Assembly (NCBI GenBank): GCA_013397435.1
Contig: VZRG01001058.1
Span: 124,001 to 188,000 of the forward strand
DNA length: 64,000 bases
Reading direction: 5' to 3'
DNA from: Erythrocercus mccallii
Taxonomy: Eukaryota > Chordata > Aves > Passeriformes > Dicruridae
The position numbers and the translations under genes were made by a program. Shown here in pieces: positions 14,701 through 27,810 of this stretch. How positions within the stretch are numbered: position 1 is the first letter of the stretch; each line of letters begins with the position of its first letter. Below the pieces are notes generated by a model. It saw nothing but the letters and a program-made list of their open reading frames with translations. It made no database searches and was not told where the DNA came from.

Positions 14701-17412
14701 GAAGCTGGTTTCCTTCTATGGGAAACCTGGGCAACATATTCTATCAGAAGAGATGCTTATTGATTTATCATTAATACCAAGAATTAATCTGATTAAATGT
14801 GCAATTTAGCACTTTTTCTGAATTAACTGGTCAATTAAAAAACATGCAGCTACTTGTAACAGCTTGCAAAAGACAAAAGATGACAGCTGAGCATGTCAGC
14901 TAAAAATTGTATTTTCTTAGCTATGTACTAGTAAATAAAGTCCCATGGACTGACAAAAAGTAAACACACTAAATGATACACAGAACTATGCACAAGGTCT
15001 CTGTAGGCATTAGGTAAGTTTCATGTGATGTTAGATATTTCCTTTTTGAGAAAATGAAATTATTATTTTCACTTTTATTTTATACATACATAATTTAGTA
15101 CCTCTAGTTACCAAGCTAAATATAAAAAAGTTGTCTTCATTCTCTGGTCAGACAGACATTCTGAATAAAGATTAAAATGCCATTTAAATCATGGACTATT
15201 GCCAAAAATGTCTAATGACTGAAATTCACAATTTTTAATTTTTTTTTTAATTCTTAAGAAAGACTCTGGGAATTAGGAATTCCCAGAAACAGATCTTCAG
15301 TATGCAATACTGTACTTTATCTGTATTCAGACAGGTTCCTTCTAGGATCACTAGTATGTCATACACATTTTTAATAACACTGTCACACGCTAAACAAGTT
15401 AAGATGAAAACCACACAATTTCAGTTTGATTACAATGACACTATCTCCAGTGGAGGAAAGGTACAGCTGATAGAAGGCAGAGATGTGGGGGACAGACAAC
15501 TGAAGGAAATTGTCTACCGTCCCTTTCAGGTTATTAATATCGTATGATGCCGTGTTACTGCAAGTGCTAAGTTCTGCAGTGCACTGAGTCTTTTATGGAT
15601 AAATTTACATTACTGCTTTAAATTAAAATTTAATTTAATTTAAATTACTGCTTTAGTTCTGTAGCTCCACTAAATCTACACGAGTACTGTGTCCATCTTC
15701 ACTCATGTCCAATACAACTCATTTTCAAGAAACAATATAGAAACAAACTCAAAACCTATTAGGATACCTGTGTTAACTACTGTACACAAATATTATCTCT
15801 CCATAACGTGCATTTAGATTCCTAAGATGTGAGCCATACTCTACCATTTCTTTACATGACTATTATCTCTACATCTGCACACAAGCTTTTCAACGCAATC
15901 TTATATTAAGCAATTGAGTGGGTGCAGTGAGTACAGCACAAATATTTTGAGAGAAATTCCTGACTGGATCCTTTCAAATTATTTGCAGTATCTTAGAAGA
16001 GCATTACCCCTGAAAAGGCTAACAGAGTTCCTTTGATTATTTCTGACATTGTATGTAAAGCATTTCTGAGACATACAGAGAGTCCCAACAAACCACAACC
16101 ATATGCACTCCATTTCGACCTCATGCTTTAATTTAAAAGCTATAGTAAATACCAACAGATAGTTTAGGCACATGCACTTACACATACTTCTGAAGATCTA
16201 GTATTAGTGAAACATATACTTTTACTTGGAACAAGATACTATTCAAACTTGGATCTCGACAGCACTCATCATTAGAGCATCCTTTTCTCAGACACCATTC
16301 CTTGCTTCCGAGAGCATAAATTCCTCCCTGCTCTATTGAACATAATACCCATTTCGCCTGTCCAACAAGCAATTATTTCACAATTTTTACTTCCCTAATT
16401 TGAAACCTGATACTTTTTTCATCAAATTTTATTATTTTATTATTTATTAGTTATTTTTTAAAGTTTGTTTGTCTTCTCTTTAACACAAATGTTACTCATT
16501 TTTCTTGCAGTTTGCTTATCACAACCAGCCACTGATGTCCTTGCAGGTAAGAGGGCTCTAGGTAAGAGTTACCTAAAAACGTCATCATTTAGATTTTCAG
16601 CATTCTGACAAACCACAAAGATTCCTCTTTTTTGGTCACTTGCAAAGCATGTTGCTGGTCTACATACACGAGAGAGCAAACTGCTGGTACTGAATGCCCT
16701 TCAACCCTATCAAGTAGTGTGCCAATGGATTTACAAACTTACTAGTTTGAAATCAGCGTGAATCAGTGTGAAATACAGTACTGAATTATCAACAAGGTGA
16801 TTCATTTTGTTTACAGCAGCAAATATTTTCCAATAGTGAAATTTGAAACCCATTACAGATGTGTCTTGTCAACTGTAAATCATAGAGCAAATGCAGGGAT
16901 GCCCAACTCTTCTGGCTGGGGAGGTCACTTGTCTTGCTGTAGGTGCAAAGAAGGGCCATAGGCCACATTCCCTGCCCTATGAAAAGACTACACATACACA
17001 AGTGGTGTTGTGTGTGTCAGAGATGTGACACTTGCTGGGGAGTTGCCCCTCGTATTTTGAGGCAGGCCTGCAGCTGAGCTCTTATGTGAGCACACACTGC
17101 AATCAGGGTGCTGGATGATCAGTTCCGGTGTCAGTTCCAGGACATCATATCTAAATTTACCACACAGACTGAAAAGATCTTCAGAAGGGGTTCAAATTTC
17201 CTTCTATAAAACAACAGATATCTACAGATGAAAATACAAACCATCCAGCAGAAATTTACCCAAACTGTTATTCGTAAGTCCAATTCTCAGTGCTCTTCAC
17301 TTGACTACCTCTCAGGTTGACATGTTGAATTCACTACTAGAACCCCCAGGGCTGAACAGAGTACAAAGGTTGCTCTACTGAGTAGAGCTAAGAGATTACT
17401 CCAGGTATACTT

Positions 17413-18085
17413 TTGTTTACACCTCCCAAGACAATATTTTTCTCCTTTGTATCTACTTGACATGGCTGACATTCATCTTGTAATCCACTATAACTTCAAA
17501 ATCCCCTTCAGTAGATCTCCTATCCACACAGCTGTTTCTGTTATACAGCCATGCTTTTCTTCCCTTGTTCATTTTCTTCATGTAGTACCTTACACTGTTC
17601 CTTTTTAATATCATCCTATTTTTTCAAATCAATTTCACAAGATCATTCTAATTCTGTCCTTACAAGACCTCTTAATCCTTCTTAGACAAGCGTAGCCTGC
17701 AAATTTAATAAGTATATTCTGTATTCCATCATCCAGACCCTAAATTCAAGCATTGAATAGTGCTAGCCCTGGGGCAAATCCCTGCAGAACTTCACTGGAT
17801 ACAATTCTTCCAAATTGGAAGAGAAACAACACCATGTATGGTTTTCTAAACTGTTCTGCACTGATATTGTAACAGTTTAAGATTATCCTTACTATTATTA
17901 AGTCTAGATTATCCTTCTACAGCTTGAATTTGAAAATGCCACAGGTAAAGAACTATTACAGACAAAGTATCAGACCCCACCTTTCACACTGCCATCCACT
18001 AAACCGAACACCCTTTAACAGAAGGCAACTAAGCTGGTCTGACAGAAGTCACTCTTGAGAAACCTGTGCTGGTCTTGAGGCTGAC
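17413..18085 (-). mobile_element. Ancient CR1/L3-type LINE fragment (reverse transcriptase to C-terminal part of ORF2)
   Basis: In plus-strand order the segment follows the antisense sequence of an old amniote CR1/L3-type LINE over about 670 bp. Landmarks include CTTGTAATCCACTATAAC near 17480, a GTAGTACCTTACACTG stretch near 17585, GATCATTCTAATTCTGTCC near 17641, AAATTTAATAAGTATATTCT near 17700, CAAATCCCTGCAGAACTTCA near 17775 and AAGCTGGTCTGACAGAAGTC near 18031. Sense direction is minus, covering the RT palm and the region 3' of it. The reading frame is broken throughout, so it is inactive. The exact subfamily cannot be assigned without a library search, and the ends are approximate. Confidence 0.8.
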
Positions 18086-18396
18086 TCAGTACATGTGTGG
18101 TTATCAGGAAGTGCTGGGACACGAAAGAAGTGTGTGAATGTGGGCTATGTTCACATACACAACAATTTTAAGGCCTGTGCACAGGAATGTATGGGGGAGC
18201 ATCAGGCAAGGCACTCACCGCAGGAAACACGGCCCGGCATGCAGGGACTCTCAGAGGCTCACACCAGTCAGGGACACTGTCCCAAGGGGCTGCATGTGCC
18301 TTGCAGACTAAAGGCTGATTGCACTACAGCAAATCATACTAAGCACAGGTATCAGCTGCTTAAAATGTAACCTGAAGAACTATGCTGAAGTGGAAT

Positions 18397-18435
18397 ATTC
18401 TGTGAAGGATAACATTCTGTGAAGGAGAACATTCT
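18397..18435. repeat. Short 17-bp tandem repeat (2.3 copies)
   Basis: ATTCTGTGAAGGATAAC at 18397-18413 is followed at once by ATTCTGTGAAGGAGAAC at 18414-18430 and a third start, ATTCT. One substitution separates the two full units. Confidence 0.9.
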
Positions 18436-21263
18436 TTTTTGAACACTGCATGAAATTAGCAGAAAAATATTTCCCTTTTCCAGGATAGAGTAAATTACAT
18501 ACTCTCTTTTAGCATCCAATTCTTTTTTTGAAATCCAAACTAGATAGCCTCTAAAATTTGCCTTTTAAGGATTAAAGGTGGTAGCTGAGAAGTTCTAGAA
18601 ACAACAGTTAAATCTTTATTGTCAGTCAGTACAAGTCTTCTGCTAGTTTTACATATTCCTGTAACACTTCACCATTTTTAAATAGTATCTAATGTATTTT
18701 AAGAGAGACGTTAGAACGAAAACTTAAATTCAATCAATACATTTGGAAGGCCAAAAGATTTGTTACCTCAGAAAGACATTTGCTTTCAGAACTATAAAAT
18801 ATTAATACAGCAACATGACTGGGAATGCCAAGAGAAGTATTTGAAAGATTCTTTTACCCTTCAAGATATGTTCCAAAATTACAGCTTCTGTACTTAGTCC
18901 TGATTAGCCTAACTTCTAATTGCTGACACTGTCCAGTAACATGACTGCTTAGTGGTAAAGGAACACTTCAATAGTTGTTTCATTAAGATGTTTAGTTTTG
19001 GACTTCTGTCACCTATCATCTAATATCCTGTATTGCTGCTAATCATTGTAATAACCCCCAGTTTTCTGTTTTCATTGCTGACTACTTTAATTGATCTTGA
19101 TTATTCTAAGCAAGATGATTTGCACAGAGAAAATGTAAAAATTCAAGAATGTCCACAGTAATAAATTAAAATTGGGCAATTAATCTCATGTAAGAAGCAG
19201 CTGAGCTCTTTTTTTCAGAGTGACAGCCTGGTCAGAAAATCAGTTGCTGCTGCTGCTGTTAAACCAACACCTCCTCCAGCTGACAATCCTGAAAATCCTG
19301 CCACTGCATGTCTGTACAGTACTGTACACAGGTATTGTCCCATATGCATCTACATTTCATTCCACTGACTGTAATAGGGAAAAATTGCTTTGCTATCTGT
19401 TAAAACATTAGCATTACATTTTTCATGAGTACATTTTCTCCCTTAAAAAACCAATCACCTAACAGATACATTCATGAGTAAGTTAGCTCATCGTTTTTGG
19501 GTGGTTTTAATTCTTTAAATCAAATTGCATCTCCTCTACAAAAATGTTCTTCAGATCTTAAAGATTATACAGTCTTACTTACATAAGATTATACGTAAGT
19601 ACTCATACTGATTCTTGAGTCATATATACCATACTCCCCTTTCACCTTAAAATCTATAGTAACTCACAATTCAGAGTCTTTCTTAAGCAAAATTATTTGA
19701 TGGCCACCTAAGTTTTCATTAATAAGAATGGAGACAACATTAAACTAGAGGAAGAATGGTGTTAGTCATATGATTTCATTGCGAAGTTGAAGGAGGTGAA
19801 GACTACAAATCCATTCACATCAGCAATAGGGTGTGCCAGAATTTACTACTTCCAGTAATTTTAGTAATTCCTCACAATGTCTCTATCTGACCCTGTATAT
19901 TATATAAACTTCTGAAGAGCTTTTTGCTCTTCACTAGTCTTTAAAAAAATTTTTGTCCAAGCATTTTTTTAATAAAGCTATACAGCATTTAAAAATTCAA
20001 CAAAACCAAAATACCCTGTCCAATGAGGCATTTAGATGTCCTTAAATTCATTACAATTTGTCTTCTACACTAGTCCATATCAAACTCAATTACAGCTGAT
20101 ATCAAGAAACTTTGTCCTCTGGTAAAATGCAAAAATAAAACCCACACATTTCCAAAAGTTTAGGGAGGGTTGTCCCCTCTTCTCTACACAGCATTGTATC
20201 TATGCCTTTGATATATCAGATATATTCAGATGAATCAGAAATAAGCTAAAAATATTGGTTATCATGGAAAAAAACCACAATACAGTCTTTCATGTTTTAG
20301 CATTTCAGAGTAAGAGCCTGAAATAGTATTCCACCCACACTCAAAAAACTGAAGATATGCAAAAACTCCCATGTGCAACTTTATTATCTATTATTGAGAT
20401 GGGAAAATGACAACATTGGCAAAATCTTGCCATTTTTGGTAATAAAGTAGGAAAGCAACTGAACTGGCTTCAGTCCTGAATCTTCTAGTGAACAGCTGGG
20501 AAGGAGGAAGCAAACAGCAGCATCCTAAAAGCTGAACTGAAAGAGATGAGCCACAGACTGAAAAAAGGTAAAAAGAATGCCTTATTCTCTCTGTGGCTTG
20601 ATTGAAAAAGGGCAAAACAAAGAAAAAATAACTGCAATTTATGTAAAAATTCCAATGACATGTTGATGTTTGTTACAGGGCTGGATTAACACAAATAACA
20701 AATATTTTCCACAAAATTAAATACAAGCTATGTGCTTTATTCCTTGGAAAAAAACCTGGCCTTTTTCCATTGAAAACCTTCTAGAGCTATTCACTATAAT
20801 CATAGATTATATCAAACTCTACCTTCAGCTATTTTTACCTTCCTTGCTTTCTCCCTCCTCTAGTTCATTTTCACTAATACTCAACCAACAGGTACAAAAC
20901 AACTCCTAAATATTCCAGTGAAAATTAAAGGTAAGTGAAAATTCAAGCTTTAATTATAGAGTCTTCATTACTTACCAACATATCTTCAAAAGGTAATGAA
21001 TTTCACAGAGAGTATACTATGAAATACTTCTGAAGGCTATGTAAAAAACATGCTTCCTGAGAAAGTCTACAGTAGTAGTGAATAACAGGTGGGAAGGTCC
21101 AAAATGTGAGAAAGAGTACTATGGTTTTAGTGGATCTTTTTAGCCTTTATGTGTGTATATATGTGAAACTATGTATATTTCCCAAATCTCCCCTTGCAGA
21201 TTTTGAAAAATTGCATCTCTGCTTTGCTTTTCACATCCTCATACCACGCGCAGGTCTGTGGTG

Positions 21264-21269
21264 GAGCAG
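21264..21269. repeat. 6-bp target-site duplication, left copy (GAGCAG)
   Basis: GAGCAG directly precedes the TG of the LTR at 21270 and is repeated exactly at 21614-21619 after its terminal CA. A 6-bp duplication is typical of class II (alpha/beta-like) retroviral integration. Confidence 0.8.
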
Positions 21270-21613
21270 TGTGGGTCCGATATTTCTGAGCCTGAGATTT
21301 GCTAGCTCCTCCCAAGGAAAACTTTTCAACAATTTTCCTTTTCCCAAACCACTTTGTGTAAATAACTTACCTTTTTCCCATAATATTTTCAAGTAAACAA
21401 TATTCCTTTCCCATAACGACTTCTCTCCCAGGAGTTGTTTGCTATTTCTGCAACTTAACCAATGGAGAGAGTTGTCAATTCCATGTACCAATAATGTGTC
21501 TTTTTTAGCGCAGCATGTTATAAAAAGGCTGAATGAGTTGTAAATAAAGCCTCTGATTCTCTTCTGCCTTCTGATTGAAGTCAAGCATCTTTATTTCGTG
21601 TCCTACTGCGACA
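21270..21613 (+). mobile_element. Solo LTR of a class II-like endogenous retrovirus (344 bp)
   Basis: The element begins TGTGGGTCCG and ends TACTGCGACA, so it has the TG...CA ends and a 3-bp exact terminal inversion. It is flanked by the exact 6-bp duplication GAGCAG. Inside, TATAAAAAGG at 21519-21528 is followed 15 bases later by AATAAA at 21543-21548, a compact promoter-to-polyA layout like that of alpha- and betaretroviral LTRs with a very short R. No gag, pol or env remains, so it is a solo LTR left by recombination. It is oriented antisense to COG5. The family name cannot be given without a repeat-library search. Confidence 0.8.
21519..21528 (+). promoter_or_regulatory. TATA box of the 344-bp LTR
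   Basis: TATAAAAAGG is placed just ahead of AATAAA at 21543, as in compact alpha/beta-type LTRs. Activity today is unknown. Confidence 0.6.
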
Positions 21614-21619
21614 GAGCAG
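21614..21619. repeat. 6-bp target-site duplication, right copy (GAGCAG)
   Basis: This is the exact match to 21264-21269, directly after the LTR's terminal CA. Confidence 0.8.
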
Positions 21620-21626
21620 TAGTTAA

Positions 21627-21630
21627 ATCA
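21627..21630. repeat. 4-bp target-site duplication, left copy (ATCA)
   Basis: ATCA precedes the LTR starting at 21631 and recurs at 22357-22360 after its end. On its own a 4-bp match is weak; it counts because it abuts an 8-bp perfect terminal inverted repeat. Confidence 0.75.
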
Positions 21631-22356
21631 TGTTATAAGTGAATATATGATGTAATTCGTGCTAGGTTATTTTATAGTAATATTTTGTTAAAAAGTATAA
21701 AATTGTATCTGTGTAAAGTCCGGCTTTCCCAGGAAAGCTTACAAGTTACAAGCAGCAGTGGCAGATGGGAGGGGCGCGGCCCATCGGCATCAGAGATAAG
21801 GAACATTAACACGAACTGGCCAGGCAACCTCGCCCATTCACCAAATGGAGAAGTGCTAATGGGGGTTCCCCTCCCCCCCCCCATCCCCCCCTCCACTTCT
21901 GAAAGCAGAACAATAAGGATGCTCAGCTTCAACGGCCTTCAATTGCTATTTGTGTCCAGAAACCAGCTATCAAGGCTATTGTCAAGCCTCAAGTACGGTC
22001 CTCATAAAAACAAAAACAGACTCTGCCTGAAACCTGGAAACACCCTGGCTCACTTCAAACCACATTGTCCAGTTACAGATGACTTCATCCCCACCAAGAG
22101 AAGCTATTTTCTGCATTGTACACCTCAGCCCCAGGCTATGAAAAACAGTATAAAACTACACACGTCTTTGTGGACGCAGAGACAGTGTCCTTTTGAGCAG
22201 ACTCTGTGCCACCAGGCGCCGATCCCCGGGCTGGCACTTTGGGATATTGGGATTCGTTGGCTCATTTTTCTATTTTCCAAATTTATCTGAAATTGTAATC
22301 AATAAAACCATTTCATTTTTCATTAAATTCGGATTGGCGATTTTTCATTTATAACA
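21631..22356 (+). mobile_element. Solo LTR of a second, class I-like endogenous retrovirus (726 bp)
   Basis: The ends form a perfect 8-bp inverted repeat, TGTTATAA at 21631-21638 and TTATAACA at 22349-22356, and are flanked by a 4-bp duplication (ATCA). A TATAAAA box lies at 22149-22155 and AATAAA at 22301-22306, about 150 bases apart, which is much longer than in the neighbouring LTR and fits a gamma-like (class I) R region. The U3 has a C-rich run near 21871-21897 and several CpGs. No internal viral genes are present. A 201-codon open frame (21685-22290) lies wholly in the LTR and is taken as chance. It has the same orientation as the LTR to its left and is antisense to COG5. Confidence 0.85.
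22149..22155 (+). promoter_or_regulatory. TATA box of the 726-bp LTR
   Basis: TATAAAA lies in the right part of the LTR, ahead of the AATAAA at 22301, as expected for the U3 promoter. Activity today is unknown. Confidence 0.6.
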
Positions 22357-22360
22357 ATCA
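22357..22360. repeat. 4-bp target-site duplication, right copy (ATCA)
   Basis: This matches 21627-21630 and directly follows the LTR end TTATAACA. Confidence 0.75.
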
Positions 22361-25300
22361 GTTCTCAAACTCAGGATTACTCTTCCTGCAGCAGATCGTA
22401 ATATTCTTCTCCAGTGCACAAATAGGGGGATTTTTTGGCCAGGAAGAATCTATCTCAAGGGTGGCCTAAGTGTATTTCTCTGAAGTTAGATCTAGCCAAA
22501 TAATAAGCAAACGGCAGCTGGAGTATTTTCAAGTTGTGTCAAAGTATTACGTTTTGGCAGAATTCTAGAGGGAAAGGTTTACACAAAAATCATCAGTAGT
22601 TGAACCAACTTAAAACAGCTGTTAACACAGCATGGTTAAGCACAGCCCACTAAAAGGTTTGCTACTGAGTACTGCTTTTGCACAGTTAGTTCTTTGGGGG
22701 TGGAAATATGTGGTATATTCATAAACTGCAAACAACTACAAGAAATAATACACATTTCATTATGAGTTCTAACTCCACCACCAGTTGGTCTACTATCAGA
22801 CCGAGACAAATTCTTACCATTTAGAACACAAGAGGTTTACTGAAAAGCAACTATCAACAACTATTTAACACCAAAACACAGTCAAAATATTCAAACAACA
22901 AGCTGTGAAAGGGAAGACTGCTCTATGAGCTATACAGAACATACAGAATAAATGAACTGTAGAAACCTGTCAGCTTTTTGCCACTCCTCAGCAAGCTGTC
23001 TTTTAACATCTCATTCTGTGTAGAAACACTGAGGTAGCTCTAAGCTAAATAAACAATTACATACAGTTTATGTTTTCAAGTTGTAAGATTAATGAACAGA
23101 TAAAGGTTTCTTTGTTACACAAACACTACATCTCTTTAACCTCTACTTTACAGAGAAAAGAGTAACACACTGTAACCAAGCTATCATTGGAATCTCCCAC
23201 AGCTTCCCAACCACCTTTCTGATCCTTTTGATAGATTCTAGATCCAGATTCTGATTTTAAAATGGGTATCCCTCCTACAGATCTTCTATCTTCTGACTAA
23301 GCCTGGAGCAAAATATTACCACATCATTCACATACTCAGGACAGACTCAGAAGCAGTGGTTTGCCGGTTGGAATAAAATTATGTATATTTGTTCCTAATG
23401 GGCAGTTGTCATCAAGAAGGCTTTAGATATTTTGCTTAGTCTTTACCCATCAGACCCTTAATATCCTTAGTGACACTGATACAAATATTAAAGCTCTAGA
23501 GGATCAGCTCTTTATCATCGATCTAAACAAAAATTCACTGATTATAGTAATTTAGATTTGTTTTCTTTTCTGAATTAAATCCTGGTTCATGAGCCTCTTC
23601 CCTGGAGAGGGTTCTTTTAGCAAAATATACTAAATTGCTGGCATCTCTGTTCATCCCTGTGATTTAAAATGGAGTGTCAGAGAAAAAGAATTTTTTTAAA
23701 GGGTTTATTTTGAAGGAAAGAGTACACAATCTGCAAAGCATTGAAAAATATACCATTCTAGAATGATAGACTACAATTTCCTTTTTTTCCTTATTTTGCA
23801 AACTTAAGCTATGGCAAGGGTTCCTGTGATCTGAATCCTCCACTTGCCTTACTGACTTGAGCTGTTCCTCTAGAGAGATGATGAATCCTTGTTCACCCTC
23901 CTTGTTTGCTGACAAAGAACACAGCAGCATTGCAGAAATCATAGTTTCTTATTGATCATTTGAACTTTGCTTGTTGAAACATTACATCAGTGAAAATGCT
24001 TGTGTCTGTCTGCATACAAAATCTCAAGGGCAATAAAATATTCTTTAACCTGCTAAGAGATCAAGGGATGATCTTATAATGTAAAAATAAATTCTAAAAT
24101 ACATCAGTTTCTTCCCTAGGTGTAAGTGCTACACAGTCCCATGCATCCACTCCAAACTGGCAATGAGAATTGAAGGCCTAACTCTAATCCTGATCTGGTA
24201 TGTTAAACTGTACTATATAAGGTATCCTCTTTCACCCAGCAGAGATGATGGAACAAATCCTGTAATAAAGGATCTTGATTGGCTTCAGCATCACTAAAGT
24301 ACTGAATCTCATCAGTAGGCATTAAGATGACTCTCCAAGGAGATGTAATTTAAACACAGATTTACACCCTAAAACACAGGATGCTTTTCATTGAAGAAAA
24401 CTAAACCCAGCATTTTCAATGCTAAGCCTTGTTTCTAATATATATTTTAAGTCTTAACATTGCATTTAAAAGGGCTCAAGAAAGTACAAAAATCATCTAT
24501 ACCTCATGTAAAAAAACACTGGCATTTGTTCTGTCAGATTCATTCTATTATATGGCTACAGACAAAAGAATACCTACTTGCCTGTACTTCATTCTGTCAG
24601 ATAACCTATCCCAACAAAAACAATCATTACACCGTATGTTTATCATACAGATTTTTGACTCTTGCAGGAATTTCTGATTTCAGAGCTCCAAATGGCTGGG
24701 GTCAAGCTAAATAAACCTTAGCTTAACCCTATATAAATTTTCTTATAATTCCTTAGAACACCTCTGAACTTGTGGAATTGTTCTGACACCTAATATGATA
24801 CCACTTTTACAAAAATTCTAGATCAGGAACTTGTTTGGGTGATAAATACTTGTCTGGGTCATTTGCGAGACAGAGGATCTAATTATGTTCAAGTGTTGTT
24901 AGCTTGCTTTTTCAAGAAAAAAGAAAAAGAGAGGCAAAAGATTTTGTAATAAAAGGACATGACCTTTTCAGGGACTTACATCAAAATAAACTCAAAGAGG
25001 CAGATAAAGTTTGAAAGGATTCCTAAAAAGGAAACATTTGGGCTAATAATAACTATTTCCTGTGACAATGTCACTTGGATAAACATCGTGACATCACTTA
25101 TGTCACATATAAGCACACTGCTGAGATTAACTTGCAGCAGCCAGCAACCAAGGATGAATCTTACATATATGCACACATTTAAGTGCCTTTTAATGCTTAT
25201 TTTTCATGCAAACAAATTTGCCAAGAACATACAAATTTCAGAACTCAAATTTGAAAAGTTAAGAGCTTCTCTATTTCTCTGACTCCACAATGAGAGCTAC

Positions 25301-25597
25301 TTAAGAAAGGGAGCCTACTTGAAGAATATAACAGAATTACCACATTACTTAGTTAAACTGTAATCTCTGCACACTTAAGCTATACCCAAAAGTAACTTTT
25401 TACTGACCTTTTGACAACATGTATGCCAGCCACGTATTGACATTATGGATATATTAAAGCGTAACAAAGAGTTTTAATTTTAACATAATGGCATTGTTAA
25501 AATATTGTTATCTTACATAAGAAATTGTGTCAGAAGTTAGTAAAGCAGACCCTTATAAACTCCTGATAAAAACCCATTATTTTGTTCCTGTTATATA

Positions 25598-25661
25598 CAA
25601 ATAACTATTTGTATATAACTATATATTTGTATATAACTATATACAAACAGCTATTTAAAAC
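25598..25661. repeat. AT-rich imperfect palindrome and tandem (TTTGTATATAACTATA units)
   Basis: Two copies of TTTGTATATAACTATA follow each other, then an inverted form (TATACAAACAG). The region could fold as an AT-rich hairpin. It is low-complexity sequence of no known family. Confidence 0.75.
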
Positions 25662-27810
25662 AGCTATATAAAACTAGTTGTGAGATACAAATATGCCTTC
25701 ACACTGTTGTAAAGATCATCAATGTCTCTGAAACAGGTAATAAGCACTGAATTGCTGTTGAAGATGTCCTTGGAAAAGAAATTAAATTGCAGAATTACAG
25801 AAATACATGAATACTTCCATGCAAACACCTTACCACAATAACAAAACCTGGATGTTGAGGACTTTGCTATTTTCAAGACACTAAACACATCCTAGCACAG
25901 ACTCTTTCCTAAATGCAGGCACATGCAGTTTAATACTCTCACTATAAAGAAGTTGCCAGTGGTTAAAAATTTTTCCTCTAACATTTATTACAAAGAATAA
26001 TGGTAATGCAATTTTTGATACTCTCATTTTGCATTCTCTGGTGTTACTGAGAAAGCAGAGCACATGAGTATCATGACTGAATGTACTTTATTTTTAAAGT
26101 TAACTGTAAAATGATTAACCAAAGCTCCTCATGACAAGGAGTCTTGACTGTATTGTCAAGACTTTACAACACAGCAGTGATTTTATGTTAACTTGAGTGG
26201 GAATTAATGCTGAAAACTAAAAGGAAAAATGTTCCATCTTTCTTTAGAGAGACAGATGCCTGCACCTTTTCTGAGACAGAGACCTCTTCAGAGATATCTC
26301 AGATTTTAAATGGAAATACTGTTCATAAATGACACATATTAAATTCTTAAAATTTCCATTTTAAATATGACTGTTTCAGAGATGTTCTATATTAGCACCT
26401 TGATTGGTCTAAAGTTAATACTTAACAAATAATTTTTCATACTATTGTGACTTTTGTAAGAAACATGTTGTAGAAATTGTTTACTACTCTGAAACTCTCT
26501 GTTCGACAACAATTGTGTGACCCGATTAGAAAACTGCAAAGTCTAAAAGACTCCATTTTCTCTTCTCTGTATCAGTCAATGTCTTATATGCTTATTATTT
26601 GCACAACTTGTTTACCCTTATATACTAAATAATCTCAGTATTTAAATATTTATTCTTGTGACAGTGGGTTTATATTCCTAAAATTTCTTGTGCTCTTTTC
26701 TTAAATTCTTCTAAATCCTATTACTTAGACAGAATGAGCACAGTTAAGAGTATTGTGAATTTGGCCATATTCCAAATTTACATAATTACATTAATATTTT
26801 CTACATCCCTTTATTTTGTTTTTTTGAAAAGCAGAGGTATTTTCTCCAACATCTTGGGAGAAGAACAGAGGGGATGAGAGATAACATAAAACTTTTAGAT
26901 GCACGCACTTTGACATATAATTTAACAGCTGGTCAGAAACTGCCTTCAACTATGTGACTTTTTTAAAAAGGTTTCAGAGTAGATGACGTTAGTCCCATTT
27001 AATCATCTGATTTGGCTGTCAAGAGAATCAACTACAGTAGCCCACCAAAATGTCTGTTCCTGCTTCTTAAATGGATGTGTACAGCTATGTACAGACGTAA
27101 AAATCTGGAATGATTAGAATAATAAGCTTTTATAAACATAAGGCATTTCATAAACACTTTATTACAGAAGAATTCTACCAGATATTTACAGCTAGAGAAA
27201 AGGTACTTTAGCTTCAGCATTGTCAAAAATATACTTTTTAAAATCTATCTGATTTACAGGAGCTGTATATACATAAGTGTTAATTCTGATCTTAAAATAA
27301 CCATCAGCAGCGGGGGCTGAAGAAGGAGAAAAGGAGTTCACTGATTCATTGCAAATTATATTAAGGAGTACTAGTGTTTTCCATGAATGATACAGGTTGT
27401 AAATGCTTTCATTATCCAAGTTGTAGTACTTTAAGAATACATCTACATTTTGCAATTGCAAGTTCATTAATTACAGTATGTTGCATTAATTACATCCAGA
27501 AAGTATCTTAATTACCAATCTATGTGAGAAAATTCCCAGAAATTTGAGTTGAAATGCAAACAATACATGAAGGAGTTTAAAGCTCTCCTATAAAAAGTAA
27601 TTAACACTGGAGGCAGGTTGTACAGTCTGAAATTCTTAAATTAGCATCTCATACATTTCTGTTCTTCAAAACTGGACCATCAAACAGCACAGTAATATTT
27701 TAAGTCTTACAGCCACAAAGTAATAACTTATTTACATTTGACTGCACAGCTAAATTACCTTTTGATATGCACAAAGAAATTTTAATATGGTGCTAAATAA
27801 TAGCCAAGAC

